Positions 1 through 7,390 are shown, counted from the stretch's first letter. The stretch: DNA of 36,061 nt from Alphaproteobacteria bacterium GWC2_42_16 (GCA_001767835.1 MEMA01000055.1:24443-60503); one strand, 5' to 3'. Notes: generated by a model from the letters alone, not told the origin. Program-made: numbers and translations.

Positions 1-2
1 TT

Positions 3-1241
3 ATGGGTCTTTTGAAAGCGCCTTCTAAATACTCTCCCTCCACTAATCCAGATTTAGCAGATCAGCGTGCTTCCCAGGTTTTAGAAAATATGCAAGGGGA
101 GGGCTTTATTTCTGAAGATGTGAAGGATGCTTCCTTGGCTATGGCCTCAAGCGCCTCCGAAACCTTCCAGGGGTCTGCTATTCGCTATTTTACGGATTGG
201 ATTGTGGATCTTTTGCCGACAGTTGTGAAAGTGGATGATAAGGATATTATTGTTACCACCACCTTGGATCCCCAGCTCCAATTTCTGGCGGAATCAAAGC
301 TACACCAGGTAATGGAGGAAAAAGGGAGGGCAGCTCAGGTCAGTGAAATGGCCCTTGTTTCTATGACCCATGAGGGGGCAATTCGTGCGCTTATTGGAGG
401 AGCTAACTATAAGCAGAGCCAATTCAATCGGGCAACTCAGGCTCTTCGTCAGCCGGGTTCAGCCTTTAAGCTCGTGCTTTATCTCGCTGCCCTAGAATCG
501 GGGATGCATCCTTATGATTATGTGAGTGATTTACCTATTCAAATCGGGAAATGGCGACCTAAAAATTATAAATACCAAACGCGCGGGGAAATTACCCTCC
601 AGGATGCTATGGCCTATTCCGTGAACACGGTAAGTGTTCGTCTTGCCCACCAACTTGGGATAAATAAAGTCAAAGAGACAGCCCAGCGTTTGGGATTAAA
701 ATCTTCGCTTCCTGATGATTTAACAATTGTTTTAGGAACGGGGGAAACAACCCTTCTCGAGCTGACTTCAGCTTATGCAGTGATCGGGAGGAATGGATGG
801 AGCGTTTCTCCTTATGCCATTTTAACTGTGAAGGATACCCTGGGGCATATCCTTTATACCCACAAGGAAGTTGAACCTTATCGGGCGGTTGATCCTTATG
901 TAGCTCAAGAGCTCCTCCAAATGATGCAAGCCGTTATGATTTATGGAACGGGAAAAAATTCTGCCCTGGACCGGCCTTCTGCGGGCAAGACGGGTACCAG
1001 CCAAAAACATCGGGATGCCTGGCTTATAGGCTTTACACCGGAACTTATCACAGGGACATGGGCCGGAAATGATAATGAAACTCCCATGAACCCCAACGCA
1101 GGGAGTCCCGCAGCCCGGCTCTGGCATCTTTATATGAGCGAAGTTCCCTTTAGAGAGGCCTCATTCCATAAGGAAGTTCTTTCCCCTGAGGAAGCAGAAT
1201 CACACGGCTTTTTGGAGGATCTTATCGGAAGTTTGTTTTGA
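3..1241 (+). CDS. Penicillin-binding protein 1A (class A PBP), 3' part; 5' end outside window
   Basis: Bifunctional peptidoglycan synthase of the cell envelope; what is visible is the end of the glycosyltransferase (GT51) domain and the complete transpeptidase. The first visible residues (MGLLKAPSKYSP) match the conserved 'LLKAPS.YSP' stretch near the end of GT51, so the Met at base 3 is internal and the gene continues to the left. The transpeptidase has the three penicillin-binding motifs: SAFK at visible residues 153-156 (acyl-enzyme Ser153), SVN at 206-208 and KTGTS at 329-333. This order and spacing are normal. The N-terminal membrane anchor is not in the window. Its 3' end overlaps the convergent thymidine kinase gene by 42 bases. 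Family assignment is firm; the choice among mrcA/ponA-type paralogues is not made. Confidence 0.93.
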   Translation: MGLLKAPSKYSPSTNPDLADQRASQVLENMQGEGFISEDVKDASLAMASSASETFQGSAIRYFTDWIVDLLPTVVKVDDKDIIVTTTLDPQLQFLAESKLHQVMEEKGRAAQVSEMALVSMTHEGAIRALIGGANYKQSQFNRATQALRQPGSAFKLVLYLAALESGMHPYDYVSDLPIQIGKWRPKNYKYQTRGEITLQDAMAYSVNTVSVRLAHQLGINKVKETAQRLGLKSSLPDDLTIVLGTGETTLLELTSAYAVIGRNGWSVSPYAILTVKDTLGHILYTHKEVEPYRAVDPYVAQELLQMMQAVMIYGTGKNSALDRPSAGKTGTSQKHRDAWLIGFTPELITGTWAGNDNETPMNPNAGSPAARLWHLYMSEVPFREASFHKEVLSPEEAESHGFLEDLIGSLF

Positions 1242-1820
1242 GAATGAAGTCTCTCCACGCATAAAGTGCTTGCGACAAAGGGATATATACCGTTCATTGC
1301 CACCGACTTCAAATTGTTCTCCTTCTTGGACTATACGCCCGTTTTTATCGATCCGGGCATTCATTGTAGCTTTGCGTCCGCAATGGCAAATAGTTTTAAT
1401 CTCCACAAGTTCCTCTGCTAAAGCCAACAAATATTGACTGGATTCAAAAGGTTCACCCATGAAATCTGACCTTAAGCCATAAGCCAATGTTGGAATGTTT
1501 AACTCATCAACGATGCGGGCGAGTTGCAAAACATGTTCCTTGGTCATGAAGTGAGCGTCATCAACCAAAACGCAATTAATTTTCTCAGTTTTGATGTATT
1601 CTTTTACAAATTCAAATAAATCGAAGTCTTTATCAAAAACATGGGCTTCACTTGTTAGGCCAATTCGGGAGTGGATAACCCCCGGTGCATACCGAGTATC
1701 AATAGCCGTGATAAATAACAACGTTCGCATCCCCCGCTCTTTATAATTGTAATTGGATTGGAGGAGAGTGGTGGATTTGCCCGCATTCATGGCGGAATAA
1801 TAAAAGTGGAGCTTAGCCAT
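1200..1820 (-). CDS. tdk: Thymidine kinase (TK1 type)
   Basis: Salvage enzyme phosphorylating thymidine to dTMP with ATP in the cytoplasm. The 206-aa length is normal for the bacterial type II family. Walker A is SAMNAGKST (residues 9-17). The Walker B/catalytic segment reads VDDAHF (86-91), where the family normally has DEAQF, so the usual catalytic Glu appears as Asp88. The C-terminal zinc-ribbon region has C145, C147 and C182 with a nearby H185. The lasso region contains the conserved GGNERYISLC. The start ATG at 1820 is well placed, giving MAKLHFYYSAMNAGKS. The gene ends inside the 3' end of the convergent PBP gene. Salvage kinases are common in host-associated bacteria that draw on host nucleosides. 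The Asp for Glu change could lower activity; the fold assignment is secure. Confidence 0.93.
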   Translation of the reverse strand: MAKLHFYYSAMNAGKSTTLLQSNYNYKERGMRTLLFITAIDTRYAPGVIHSRIGLTSEAHVFDKDFDLFEFVKEYIKTEKINCVLVDDAHFMTKEHVLQLARIVDELNIPTLAYGLRSDFMGEPFESSQYLLALAEELVEIKTICHCGRKATMNARIDKNGRIVQEGEQFEVGGNERYISLCRKHFMRGETSFSKQTSDKILQKAV

Positions 1821-1898
1821 TTTTATGTCCTTCTTATGTTTGAACTTTAAGTACTCTTTTAAAATTCAAATCCAAAAGAAACAAGGGGGAATTCACGC

Positions 1899-2585
1899 TT
1901 AGAAAGACGGCTGAGTGAAGTTAAGGGTCAGCTCCCAATAATTATTAACGTTTGGCTGTATAGGAAGGCGGCTTGCAACGGTATAACGAGATCCAATAGA
2001 GTAGTATTTAAACCTGTCATCAAAACATATGGTTTGTAAATCGTGGTTATCATCTTTGATGATGACGGATTTAAGTGGAAGTTTGTTAGTATTAACGATT
2101 GAAGGAATGAATTCAGTCAAGAGAAGTTCTAAACCAGCGGCAATGGTTAGAGCATAATCATCTGTAGCCGATAATGAGGCTCCAAAAATCAGAAGTTCAA
2201 TTATTTCTGAATTCTTATTAAAGCGAACTGGAATGGAGGCATAAACATTCTGAAAAAGGCCGTCAAAAGTAGTGGAGTCTTTTGTGAGTCTTGTCACATT
2301 GGGAGTTACTGTATGGGAAAAAACCCTGTCTCCATTGGACATAATTTCAAAGTAATTAAAATGGAGAAGCGCTCCATCATTCAAATAGCGAATGGTAGCT
2401 GCCGTTAACGTTGGGTCTTTTGGGGAGTGTCGAATATTGCCCTCTTCGTCTTTTTCTTTCTTAACAATGTAGGTCTGAGTGGGAAAAACCTGACCTTTTC
2501 GTTCTTCTTCCCCATCAAGATAGAAAGCATGAAGGGAACTAAAGAAAAGGTGTAAAATTAAAAAGGTATATGCGAACTTTAACAT
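1899..2585 (-). CDS. Exported protein of unknown function
   Basis: I do not recognise this family. The 228-residue product starts with a clear signal peptide (MLKFAYTFLILHLFFSSLHA, then FYLDGEE), so it should be exported to the periplasm or beyond. The mature part has no cysteine cluster, repeat or membrane segment; it looks beta-rich, with alternating hydrophobic stretches and many Asn/Thr. I chose the ATG at 2585 because GGAG lies 9 bases upstream of it; an in-frame ATG at 2600 would add five residues (MEKYF) but has no visible ribosome-binding site. It is a lone gene between tdk and the tRNA-Ser gene, on the opposite strand to the latter. Confidence 0.7.
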   Translation of the reverse strand: MLKFAYTFLILHLFFSSLHAFYLDGEEERKGQVFPTQTYIVKKEKDEEGNIRHSPKDPTLTAATIRYLNDGALLHFNYFEIMSNGDRVFSHTVTPNVTRLTKDSTTFDGLFQNVYASIPVRFNKNSEIIELLIFGASLSATDDYALTIAAGLELLLTEFIPSIVNTNKLPLKSVIIKDDNHDLQTICFDDRFKYYSIGSRYTVASRLPIQPNVNNYWELTLNFTQPSF

Positions 2586-2710
2586 GAAATATTTCTCCAT
2601 AATAAATAAACTTGTAGCAGATTATTTTTTTTGTATCAATAAAAAATGATTGTTAAAGTTTAGGGTTGCAGGGGAGGGGGCAAGTCATGTACTTTCCCAC
2701 CATTCCTTAC

Positions 2711-2800
2711 GGAGAGGTGGCCGAGCGGTCGAAGGCGCACGATTGGAAATCGTGTATACGGGAAACCGTATCGAGGGTTCGAATCCCTCTCTCTCCGCCA
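2711..2800 (+). tRNA. tRNA-Ser (anticodon GGA)
   Basis: A complete class II cloverleaf can be drawn. The acceptor stem is GGAGAGG/TCTCTCC with one G-U pair, followed by discriminator G and an encoded CCA. The anticodon stem is CACGA/TCGTG with loop TTGGAAA, giving anticodon GGA for UCC/UCU serine codons. There is a long variable arm (tatacgggaaaccgtatc), and the T arm is GAGGG-TTCGAAT-CCCTC. The long variable arm is diagnostic of tRNA-Ser/Leu, and the anticodon makes it Ser. Confidence 0.98.
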
Positions 2801-2810
2801 TCCGCCTTCG

Positions 2811-2836
2811 CTAATTTTGCCAAAGGCAAAATTTAG
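2811..2836. repeat. Hairpin just downstream of tRNA-Ser
   Basis: Inverted repeat ctaattttgcc-aaa-ggcaaaatttag with a one-base bulge, flanked on both sides by cttcg. There is no T-tract after it on the plus strand, so it is not a classical intrinsic terminator. It may be a processing signal for the tRNA transcript or a degenerate palindromic repeat. Confidence 0.55.
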
Positions 2837-2881
2837 CTTCGACATGACGGAGCTTAGAAGCAAAAATATGAAGTGGTTTCT

Positions 2882-3673
2882 ATGAAAAATTATAGATTAT
2901 ACGGTTCAAGGCCTTATAAGGTTGCCGTTATTCACGGAGGGCCTGGTGGGGCCGGAGGGATGGCAAAAGTTGCCTCTTATCTCTCAAAAATTGGTGGTGT
3001 GATTGAGCCATTGCAAACAGCCCTTTCTATTAAGGGTCAAAGCTTGGAATTACAAAAGACTCTCCTTGACCATGCGGATTTGCCCCTTATTCTCATAGGT
3101 TATTCTTGGGGGGCGTTGTTGAGCCTTGTTGTGACAGCTGAAAATCCAAAATTGGTTCAAAAACTTGTTTTAATTGGCTGCCCGCCCTTGGAAGATGGGT
3201 ATGAAAAGGCGATTATGGAGGCGCGCATGCGTCGCTTGAGTTTAGAGGAGAGAGAAAAATTTTCTGAATGCATAGCTCGATTTGAGACGGCGAAGGGAGA
3301 GCGGAAACACACTCTTTTTAAAGAAATAAAATCCTGGATTGATAGGGCAGAGGGTAAGGGGCGTATCATAGAACCCGATGATTCAGATGAAGATTTGCAG
3401 CCGGATATCTTTGAAAGCATTTTGCCTGAAGTTCGACGTTTTAGAAAGGAAGGATATTTTATTAACTGCGCTAAACAAATTTCTTGTCCTGTTGTCTTTT
3501 TCCATGGGGAGCTTGATCCCCATCCTCTTGAAGCCGTTAAAAGCGCAGCTTCTATTATCAACGATTCAAGGGTTGAAGTTTTGAAAAACTGTGGCCATAC
3601 ACCTTGGATAGAAAAGGATGTGAAAGAGGTTTTCTATAAGAAATTATGTGAAGAGATGAGGAGAGTGACATAA
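2882..3673 (+). CDS. Alpha/beta hydrolase (prolyl-aminopeptidase-like)
   Basis: Cytoplasmic alpha/beta-hydrolase-fold enzyme; the substrate cannot be told from sequence. An HGGPGG oxyanion-hole motif sits at residues 18-23, the nucleophile elbow GYSWG has Ser75, a likely acid is Asp212 in HGELDP, and the catalytic His is His239 in NCGHTPW. The HGGPG motif resembles proline iminopeptidases and related hydrolases. The cap region between residues 100 and 180 is short and charged. The ATG at 2882 is preferred; an in-frame GTG at 2873 would add three residues. The gene follows the tRNA-Ser gene and ends 5 bases before the convergent APH-like kinase gene, with no room for a separate terminator. A full triad is visible, so it is probably active. 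Confidence 0.85.
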   Translation: MKNYRLYGSRPYKVAVIHGGPGGAGGMAKVASYLSKIGGVIEPLQTALSIKGQSLELQKTLLDHADLPLILIGYSWGALLSLVVTAENPKLVQKLVLIGCPPLEDGYEKAIMEARMRRLSLEEREKFSECIARFETAKGERKHTLFKEIKSWIDRAEGKGRIIEPDDSDEDLQPDIFESILPEVRRFRKEGYFINCAKQISCPVVFFHGELDPHPLEAVKSAASIINDSRVEVLKNCGHTPWIEKDVKEVFYKKLCEEMRRVT

Positions 3674-3678
3674 GTGAA

Positions 3679-4497
3679 CTAAACCAAGGGGTAGGTCTTT
3701 TCTGCTAAATTTAAGAAAAGAGTAGGGGAAATTTTATCTTCGACATTCCAGCAGGCAGCGAGCATAAGGTGAACAAAATACCAGCTTCTTACGTCTTGTG
3801 GGGGAAAGCTAAAGAAGTCAGCCACAAATTGAGTATCCCTTTCAAAATCCATAACGAAAGCCCATGTTTCGTGAATGGGCGTTCCTATTACGCCTTTAGG
3901 ATCAATAACGACCCAATCCTTGCCGTTGAGAAGGATATTCTCATGGTGTAAATCACCATGGAGAAGTACGCGCTCAGACGAATCTTTTGAAAGCCGATCT
4001 CGAAGGTGTCTTGCTTTTTTAAGGAAATGTTGCGGAATATCCGTGGTGCGATCAAGCGCTTTTAACCACTCGTCAATAGAGGGAAAGGAGCTTCCTGGAG
4101 GTATGGGGGCTTGGTGCAACTGCTTCATGACCTGACAGGAAATTTGGATGGCTTTCTTTTTGTTATAATCTTTTAAAGACAACCCCGGCACAGCACGTTC
4201 CAGAAGGAGTTCCCCAGGCCGCTCTTCCAAAACTTTAACAGCACCAAAACCTTCAAACGCCCTTAAAGCCCTAGCTTCTCGTTGGAGTCCCTCTTCATCA
4301 AATCCAAGCTTTAAGATAATAGGTTGAGTGCCTCGGAAGCCCGAGAGTACATAGTTGTAAGATAGGTTGCTTACTGGGTTTAAGTTTGAGAGCCCCCAAT
4401 CCTTCGCTATTTTTTCTATGTGGTGTGGTAAATCCTCAAGCCAGACCTTCCCCTTGTTGCCATAAAGTGTGCAAATTTTTGTTTTGAATGGGCTCAT
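3679..4497 (-). CDS. Aminoglycoside/hydroxyurea-type phosphotransferase, APH(6)-like
   Basis: Small-molecule kinase of the protein-kinase-like fold, closest in layout to the streptomycin 6-kinase/hydroxyurea kinase family. From the ATG at 4497 it is 272 aa. An ATP-binding lysine lies in the IILKLG segment, the catalytic loop is HGDLHHENIL (His180, catalytic Asp182) and the metal-binding segment is VIDPKG (Asp199). All key residues are present. Its start codon overlaps the stop codon of the upstream Fic gene in an ATGA arrangement, so the two are translationally coupled; a longer ORF from 4512 would read back into fic and is less likely. Real substrate unknown: in host-associated bacteria these kinases need not confer drug resistance. 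Coupling to a Fic AMPylase invites a role in the same process, but that is inference. Confidence 0.82.
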   Translation of the reverse strand: MSPFKTKICTLYGNKGKVWLEDLPHHIEKIAKDWGLSNLNPVSNLSYNYVLSGFRGTQPIILKLGFDEEGLQREARALRAFEGFGAVKVLEERPGELLLERAVPGLSLKDYNKKKAIQISCQVMKQLHQAPIPPGSSFPSIDEWLKALDRTTDIPQHFLKKARHLRDRLSKDSSERVLLHGDLHHENILLNGKDWVVIDPKGVIGTPIHETWAFVMDFERDTQFVADFFSFPPQDVRSWYFVHLMLAACWNVEDKISPTLFLNLAEKTYPLV

Positions 4498-5543
4498 GGC
4501 AAGGTATACCAAGTTGCCTTTCCTTTGCCATGGCGAAGTATATTTCCTTGGATAACAAGGTTAGTAAGATGTTTTTTAATGGTGCTACGATTAGCTCCTG
4601 TCATTTTTGTGATCTCAGCTATGCGAAGCCTGCCATGTTCATGGATAAGATTCAAAATCTGACCTGCAAGCTCGGGCATATAAAACATTAAGGCCTTTTC
4701 TTTAGAAATCTTTTGCTCCAGATGAATTTTTTGTTTTTGAAGGCTTCTCAAAAAAAATAACAGCCATGGAGTAAAGTCGGGCGCATTAGAATTTAGGCTT
4801 CCTTGTGTTTTGCGAAGGGCTAAGTAATAGCTTTCTTTGTTGTGTTCGATAATGCTCTCGAGTGAAGAATAGGGAACATAAATGTATCCTGCTTGTAAAA
4901 GAAGTAAAGTTGTTAAAATTCGAGATAAGCGCCCATTCCCATCTTGAAAGGGATGAATTGCTAAAAAGATAACCACAAAAATTGCGATTATTAATAAAGG
5001 ATGCAATGTTTTATTTGCGAGGCATTCTCGAGTCCACAACACAAGCTCTTCCATTTTCATAGGCGTTTCAAAAGGAGACGTTGTTTCGAAAACGATTCCT
5101 ATACTTTTTCCTGATGCATCAAAAGCCTCAACATGATTTGGAAATTTTTTGTATTCGCCTCTATGTCTCTGGTCTTTATCAGAAAATTTAAGCACCCATC
5201 CATGGAGTTGTTTAATGCTATTTTCTGAAAAATTAATGGCTTCAAAATGTTGGAAAATTTCTTCACAAACATACGCATATCCAGCAACTTCTTGCTCATC
5301 CCGAGAGGTAAAAGAATAAGTTTCCAAATTTGAAAGTAGGCGCTCCACCTCGCGGTCAGATAATTTTGCCCCTTCAATACGTGTTGAGGATCCGATGCTT
5401 TCAATGGTTGCAATTTTGCGCAAGGCCTGCAACCTCTCAGGGGCAAGAGTGCCTAAGAGTTGCCAGGCTCCTTTAAACTGGTCAATTTCTCCAATAAGGG
5501 AAAGGATTTCGGGGGTAATGATAACTTTCGATAAGTCCCACAT
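4494..5543 (-). CDS. Fic-domain protein with N-terminal inhibitory motif and C-terminal winged helix
   Basis: Probable adenylyltransferase that transfers AMP from ATP to a protein hydroxyl. The 349-aa protein has the canonical active-site loop HPFQDGNGRLSR (residues 197-208; catalytic His197). Upstream, STRIEG (53-58) matches the (S/T)xxxE(G/N) inhibitory helix, so this is an auto-inhibited class II Fic with inhibitory Glu57. The Fic_N-like domain covers roughly residues 1-110 and the core about 110-260. The C-terminal 55 residues (IAEITKMTGANRSTIKKHL...) form a winged helix-turn-helix, a known architecture for large bacterial Fic proteins. No signal peptide. It is the first gene of a two-gene unit with the APH-like kinase. 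The upstream DNA carries phased GGATAT repeats that the winged helix might bind (inference). Confidence 0.93.
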   Translation of the reverse strand: MWDLSKVIITPEILSLIGEIDQFKGAWQLLGTLAPERLQALRKIATIESIGSSTRIEGAKLSDREVERLLSNLETYSFTSRDEQEVAGYAYVCEEIFQHFEAINFSENSIKQLHGWVLKFSDKDQRHRGEYKKFPNHVEAFDASGKSIGIVFETTSPFETPMKMEELVLWTRECLANKTLHPLLIIAIFVVIFLAIHPFQDGNGRLSRILTTLLLLQAGYIYVPYSSLESIIEHNKESYYLALRKTQGSLNSNAPDFTPWLLFFLRSLQKQKIHLEQKISKEKALMFYMPELAGQILNLIHEHGRLRIAEITKMTGANRSTIKKHLTNLVIQGNILRHGKGKATWYTLP

Positions 5544-5551
5544 TGCTGATC

Positions 5552-5604
5552 ATATCCATATTAGAAGCCAATAATATCCGATTGTATCCAAAAATATCCA
5601 TATT
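5552..5604 (-). promoter_or_regulatory. Phased GGATAT repeat array upstream of fic
   Basis: On the plus strand ATATCC or GTATCC occurs at 5552, 5574, 5584 and 5594. The last three are exactly 10 bases apart (one helical turn), and a weak unit (GAAGCC) sits at 5564. The outer units share the 11-base sequence atatccatatt (5552-5562 and 5594-5604). The array begins 9 bases before the fic start codon and therefore covers the likely ribosome-binding and promoter region. This looks like an operator; the binding protein is unknown, with the Fic winged helix as an obvious candidate. Confidence 0.6.
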
Positions 5605-5638
5605 TGCAACGGTCACATTTATGGTAATTCAACATTCA

Positions 5639-5653
5639 TTAAGTAAATTTTAA
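5639..5653 (+). promoter_or_regulatory. Candidate CtrA box upstream of formate dehydrogenase
   Basis: Perfect TTAA-N7-TTAA (spacer gtaaatt), followed by C, 56 bases before the fdh start codon. A possible -10 (tatagt, 5663-5668) follows. The match is to the known CtrA consensus; binding here is inference. Confidence 0.45.
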
Positions 5654-5709
5654 CGATCCTGGTATAGTCTTTATGAGAATTTAGGAGACTTATATTTAAG
5701 GAGGAAAAA

Positions 5710-6912
5710 ATGGCAAAAATTCTATGCGTACTTTACGAAGATCCGATTACAGGGCATCCACAAAGTTATCCACGTGATGAGATTCCGAATCTTAAGCATT
5801 ATCCTGATGGAATGGCTTTGCCAACGCCAAAGCACATTGATTTTAAACCGGGGCACTTGTTAGGATCTGTGTCGGGTGAATTGGGGTTGCGCAAATTTCT
5901 TGAGGGGCAAGGTCATACTCTCATTGTTACATCCGATAAGGATGGGCCCAATTCTGTTTTTGAAAAAGAACTTGTGGACGCAGATGTTGTTATTTCTCAA
6001 CCTTTTTGGCCAGCCTACCTCACCGCTGAAAGGCTTGCGAAGGCTAAAAACTTAAAGCTGGCGATTACAGCAGGCATTGGGTCGGATCACGTTGATCTTC
6101 AAGGCGCGATAAACAAAGGAATGACGGTGGCTGAGGTCACTTATTGCAATAGCATCAGCGTTGCAGAGCATGTGGTGATGGCGATTCTTGCGCTTGTTCA
6201 CGATTATATTCCTTCTTATCAATGGGTGATCAAAGGGGGATGGAACATTGCGGATTGCATCTCAAGGGCTTACGACTTAGAAGGAATGACTGTGGGGAGC
6301 GTGGCTGCAGGGCGAATTGGACTTGGAGTTTTAAAACGTTTGAAACCTTTTGATGTAAAGCTTCATTATACAGAGCGCCATCGTCTGCCAGAAAGTGTCG
6401 AAAAAGAGCTTAACCTGACTTATCATTCTGACGTTGAATCTATGCTTCCTTTGTGTGATGTGATCACAGTCAACTGTCCTCTTTATCCTCAAACGGAGCA
6501 CCTCTTTAATGACGCATTGATCAGCAAAATGAAGAGGGGGTCTTATCTTGTGAATACAGCGCGGGGTAAAATCTGTGAGCGTGACGCCATTGTGCGGGCA
6601 CTCGAAAGTGGACAACTTGCAGGATACGCAGGAGACGTTTGGTTTCCACAACCGGCACCAAAGGATCATCCCTGGAGAACCATGCCACATCATGGCATGA
6701 CGCCTCATGTTTCAGGAACAACCCTCTCAGCCCAAGCGCGCTATGCGGCAGGGGTACGGGAAATCCTTGAATGTTGGCTTGAAAGTCGTCCTATTCGCAA
6801 TGAGTATTTAATTGTTGATAAGGGCAAACTCGCGGGGATGGGAGCTCATTCCTATACGGCTGGAAATGCGACAGGAGGCTCAGAGGAAGCTCTAAAATTT
6901 AAAAAAGGTTAA
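5710..6912 (+). CDS. fdh: NAD-dependent formate dehydrogenase (D-2-hydroxyacid dehydrogenase family)
   Basis: Soluble, metal-free enzyme oxidising formate to CO2 with reduction of NAD+. The 400-aa sequence aligns from end to end with the well-studied Pseudomonas sp. 101 enzyme as I remember it, including the N-terminal extension specific to bacterial FDHs and the GAHSY...GNATGGSEE tail. Key residues are present: Asn147, Arg285 in NTARGK, and His333 in TPHVSG (146, 284 and 332 in the Pseudomonas numbering, which omits Met1). The dinucleotide motif is VAAGRIG. The position of Pseudomonas Asp221, which binds the adenosine ribose and selects NAD+, is Glu222 here (HYTERHR). A strong ribosome-binding site (AAGGAGG, 5697-5703) fixes the start. 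No formate-handling partner genes are nearby; the acetyl-CoA synthetase gene downstream is on the other strand. Confidence 0.96.
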   Translation: MAKILCVLYEDPITGHPQSYPRDEIPNLKHYPDGMALPTPKHIDFKPGHLLGSVSGELGLRKFLEGQGHTLIVTSDKDGPNSVFEKELVDADVVISQPFWPAYLTAERLAKAKNLKLAITAGIGSDHVDLQGAINKGMTVAEVTYCNSISVAEHVVMAILALVHDYIPSYQWVIKGGWNIADCISRAYDLEGMTVGSVAAGRIGLGVLKRLKPFDVKLHYTERHRLPESVEKELNLTYHSDVESMLPLCDVITVNCPLYPQTEHLFNDALISKMKRGSYLVNTARGKICERDAIVRALESGQLAGYAGDVWFPQPAPKDHPWRTMPHHGMTPHVSGTTLSAQARYAAGVREILECWLESRPIRNEYLIVDKGKLAGMGAHSYTAGNATGGSEEALKFKKG

Positions 6913-6937
6913 TAAGGTTTTTGCGAAGTTTTTGACG

Positions 6938-6952
6938 TTAACAAGTTTTTAA
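6938..6952 (+). promoter_or_regulatory. Candidate CtrA box upstream of Cys-rich secreted protein
   Basis: Perfect TTAA-N7-TTAA (spacer caagttt), 70 bases before the start at 7023. Its context gttaacaagtttttaac closely resembles the box upstream of the first pilin gene (gttaacgaatttttaaac). Confidence 0.45.
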
Positions 6953-7022
6953 CTCAATTACACCACAATGAACAACGTGATAATACGAATAAATCGCAAG
7001 GCCAACAGGAAAGAGATCAAAT

Positions 7023-7316
7023 ATGACTAAAATATTTCTTCAGATGTATATCTTAATTATCACCTTTACAACGATGACAGTCTATTCTAATGAAGTTCAC
7101 TGTCTGCCTTATTGTTGTTGTACTCCTGAAAAAGCCGATTTGGGGCCACTTATGATTAAGAAGGGGGGATGCGTAGATGGTGACGGTAAAATGTGCACAA
7201 CTCTTAATAATAGAGTGGCCGTGAAGGGTATAATTACTTGCGCGGGGGTTAAAAGAAGTGGCGACTGTACAACGGACGCAAAGAAATACAACCAGGCAGA
7301 TCCATGTATGCTATAG
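7023..7316 (+). CDS. Small secreted cysteine-rich protein
   Basis: A 97-aa protein I cannot place in a family. The first 22 residues or so (MTKIFLQMYILIITFTTMTV) form a signal peptide, probably cut near YS-NEV. The mature part of about 75 residues has nine cysteines, including a CCC run in HCLPYCCCTP. This is a pattern of a disulfide-rich exported protein. GGAAAGAG lies a short distance upstream of the ATG, and codon composition is not random, which supports a real gene. It stands alone between fdh and the convergent acs gene. Compare the small Cys-rich exported proteins at 9588-9911 and 20829-21056; they share size and style, not obvious sequence. Confidence 0.7.
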   Translation: MTKIFLQMYILIITFTTMTVYSNEVHCLPYCCCTPEKADLGPLMIKKGGCVDGDGKMCTTLNNRVAVKGIITCAGVKRSGDCTTDAKKYNQADPCML

Positions 7317-7370
7317 GGTTGAAGGCCCCTGGCGGGGATGTTTCATGAAGCGAGGTGGCGAATTCCCAAT

Positions 7371-7390
7371 AAATTAAGTAAAATTAAGTA
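7371..7390. repeat. Tandem 10-bp repeat (aaattaagta x2)
   Basis: Two exact head-to-tail copies of aaattaagta, followed by aaa. On the minus strand they supply the T-rich tail after the acs terminator hairpin. Confidence 0.6.

Noticed and set aside
2711-2836. tRNA-Ser as an integration site
   Set aside because: No integrase and no second copy of the tRNA 3' end is visible in the window.
2868-2885. Five-codon upstream ORF (ATG AAG TGG TTT CTA TGA) overlapping the hydrolase start
   Set aside because: Such a short ORF is expected by chance, and there is nothing to show it is translated.
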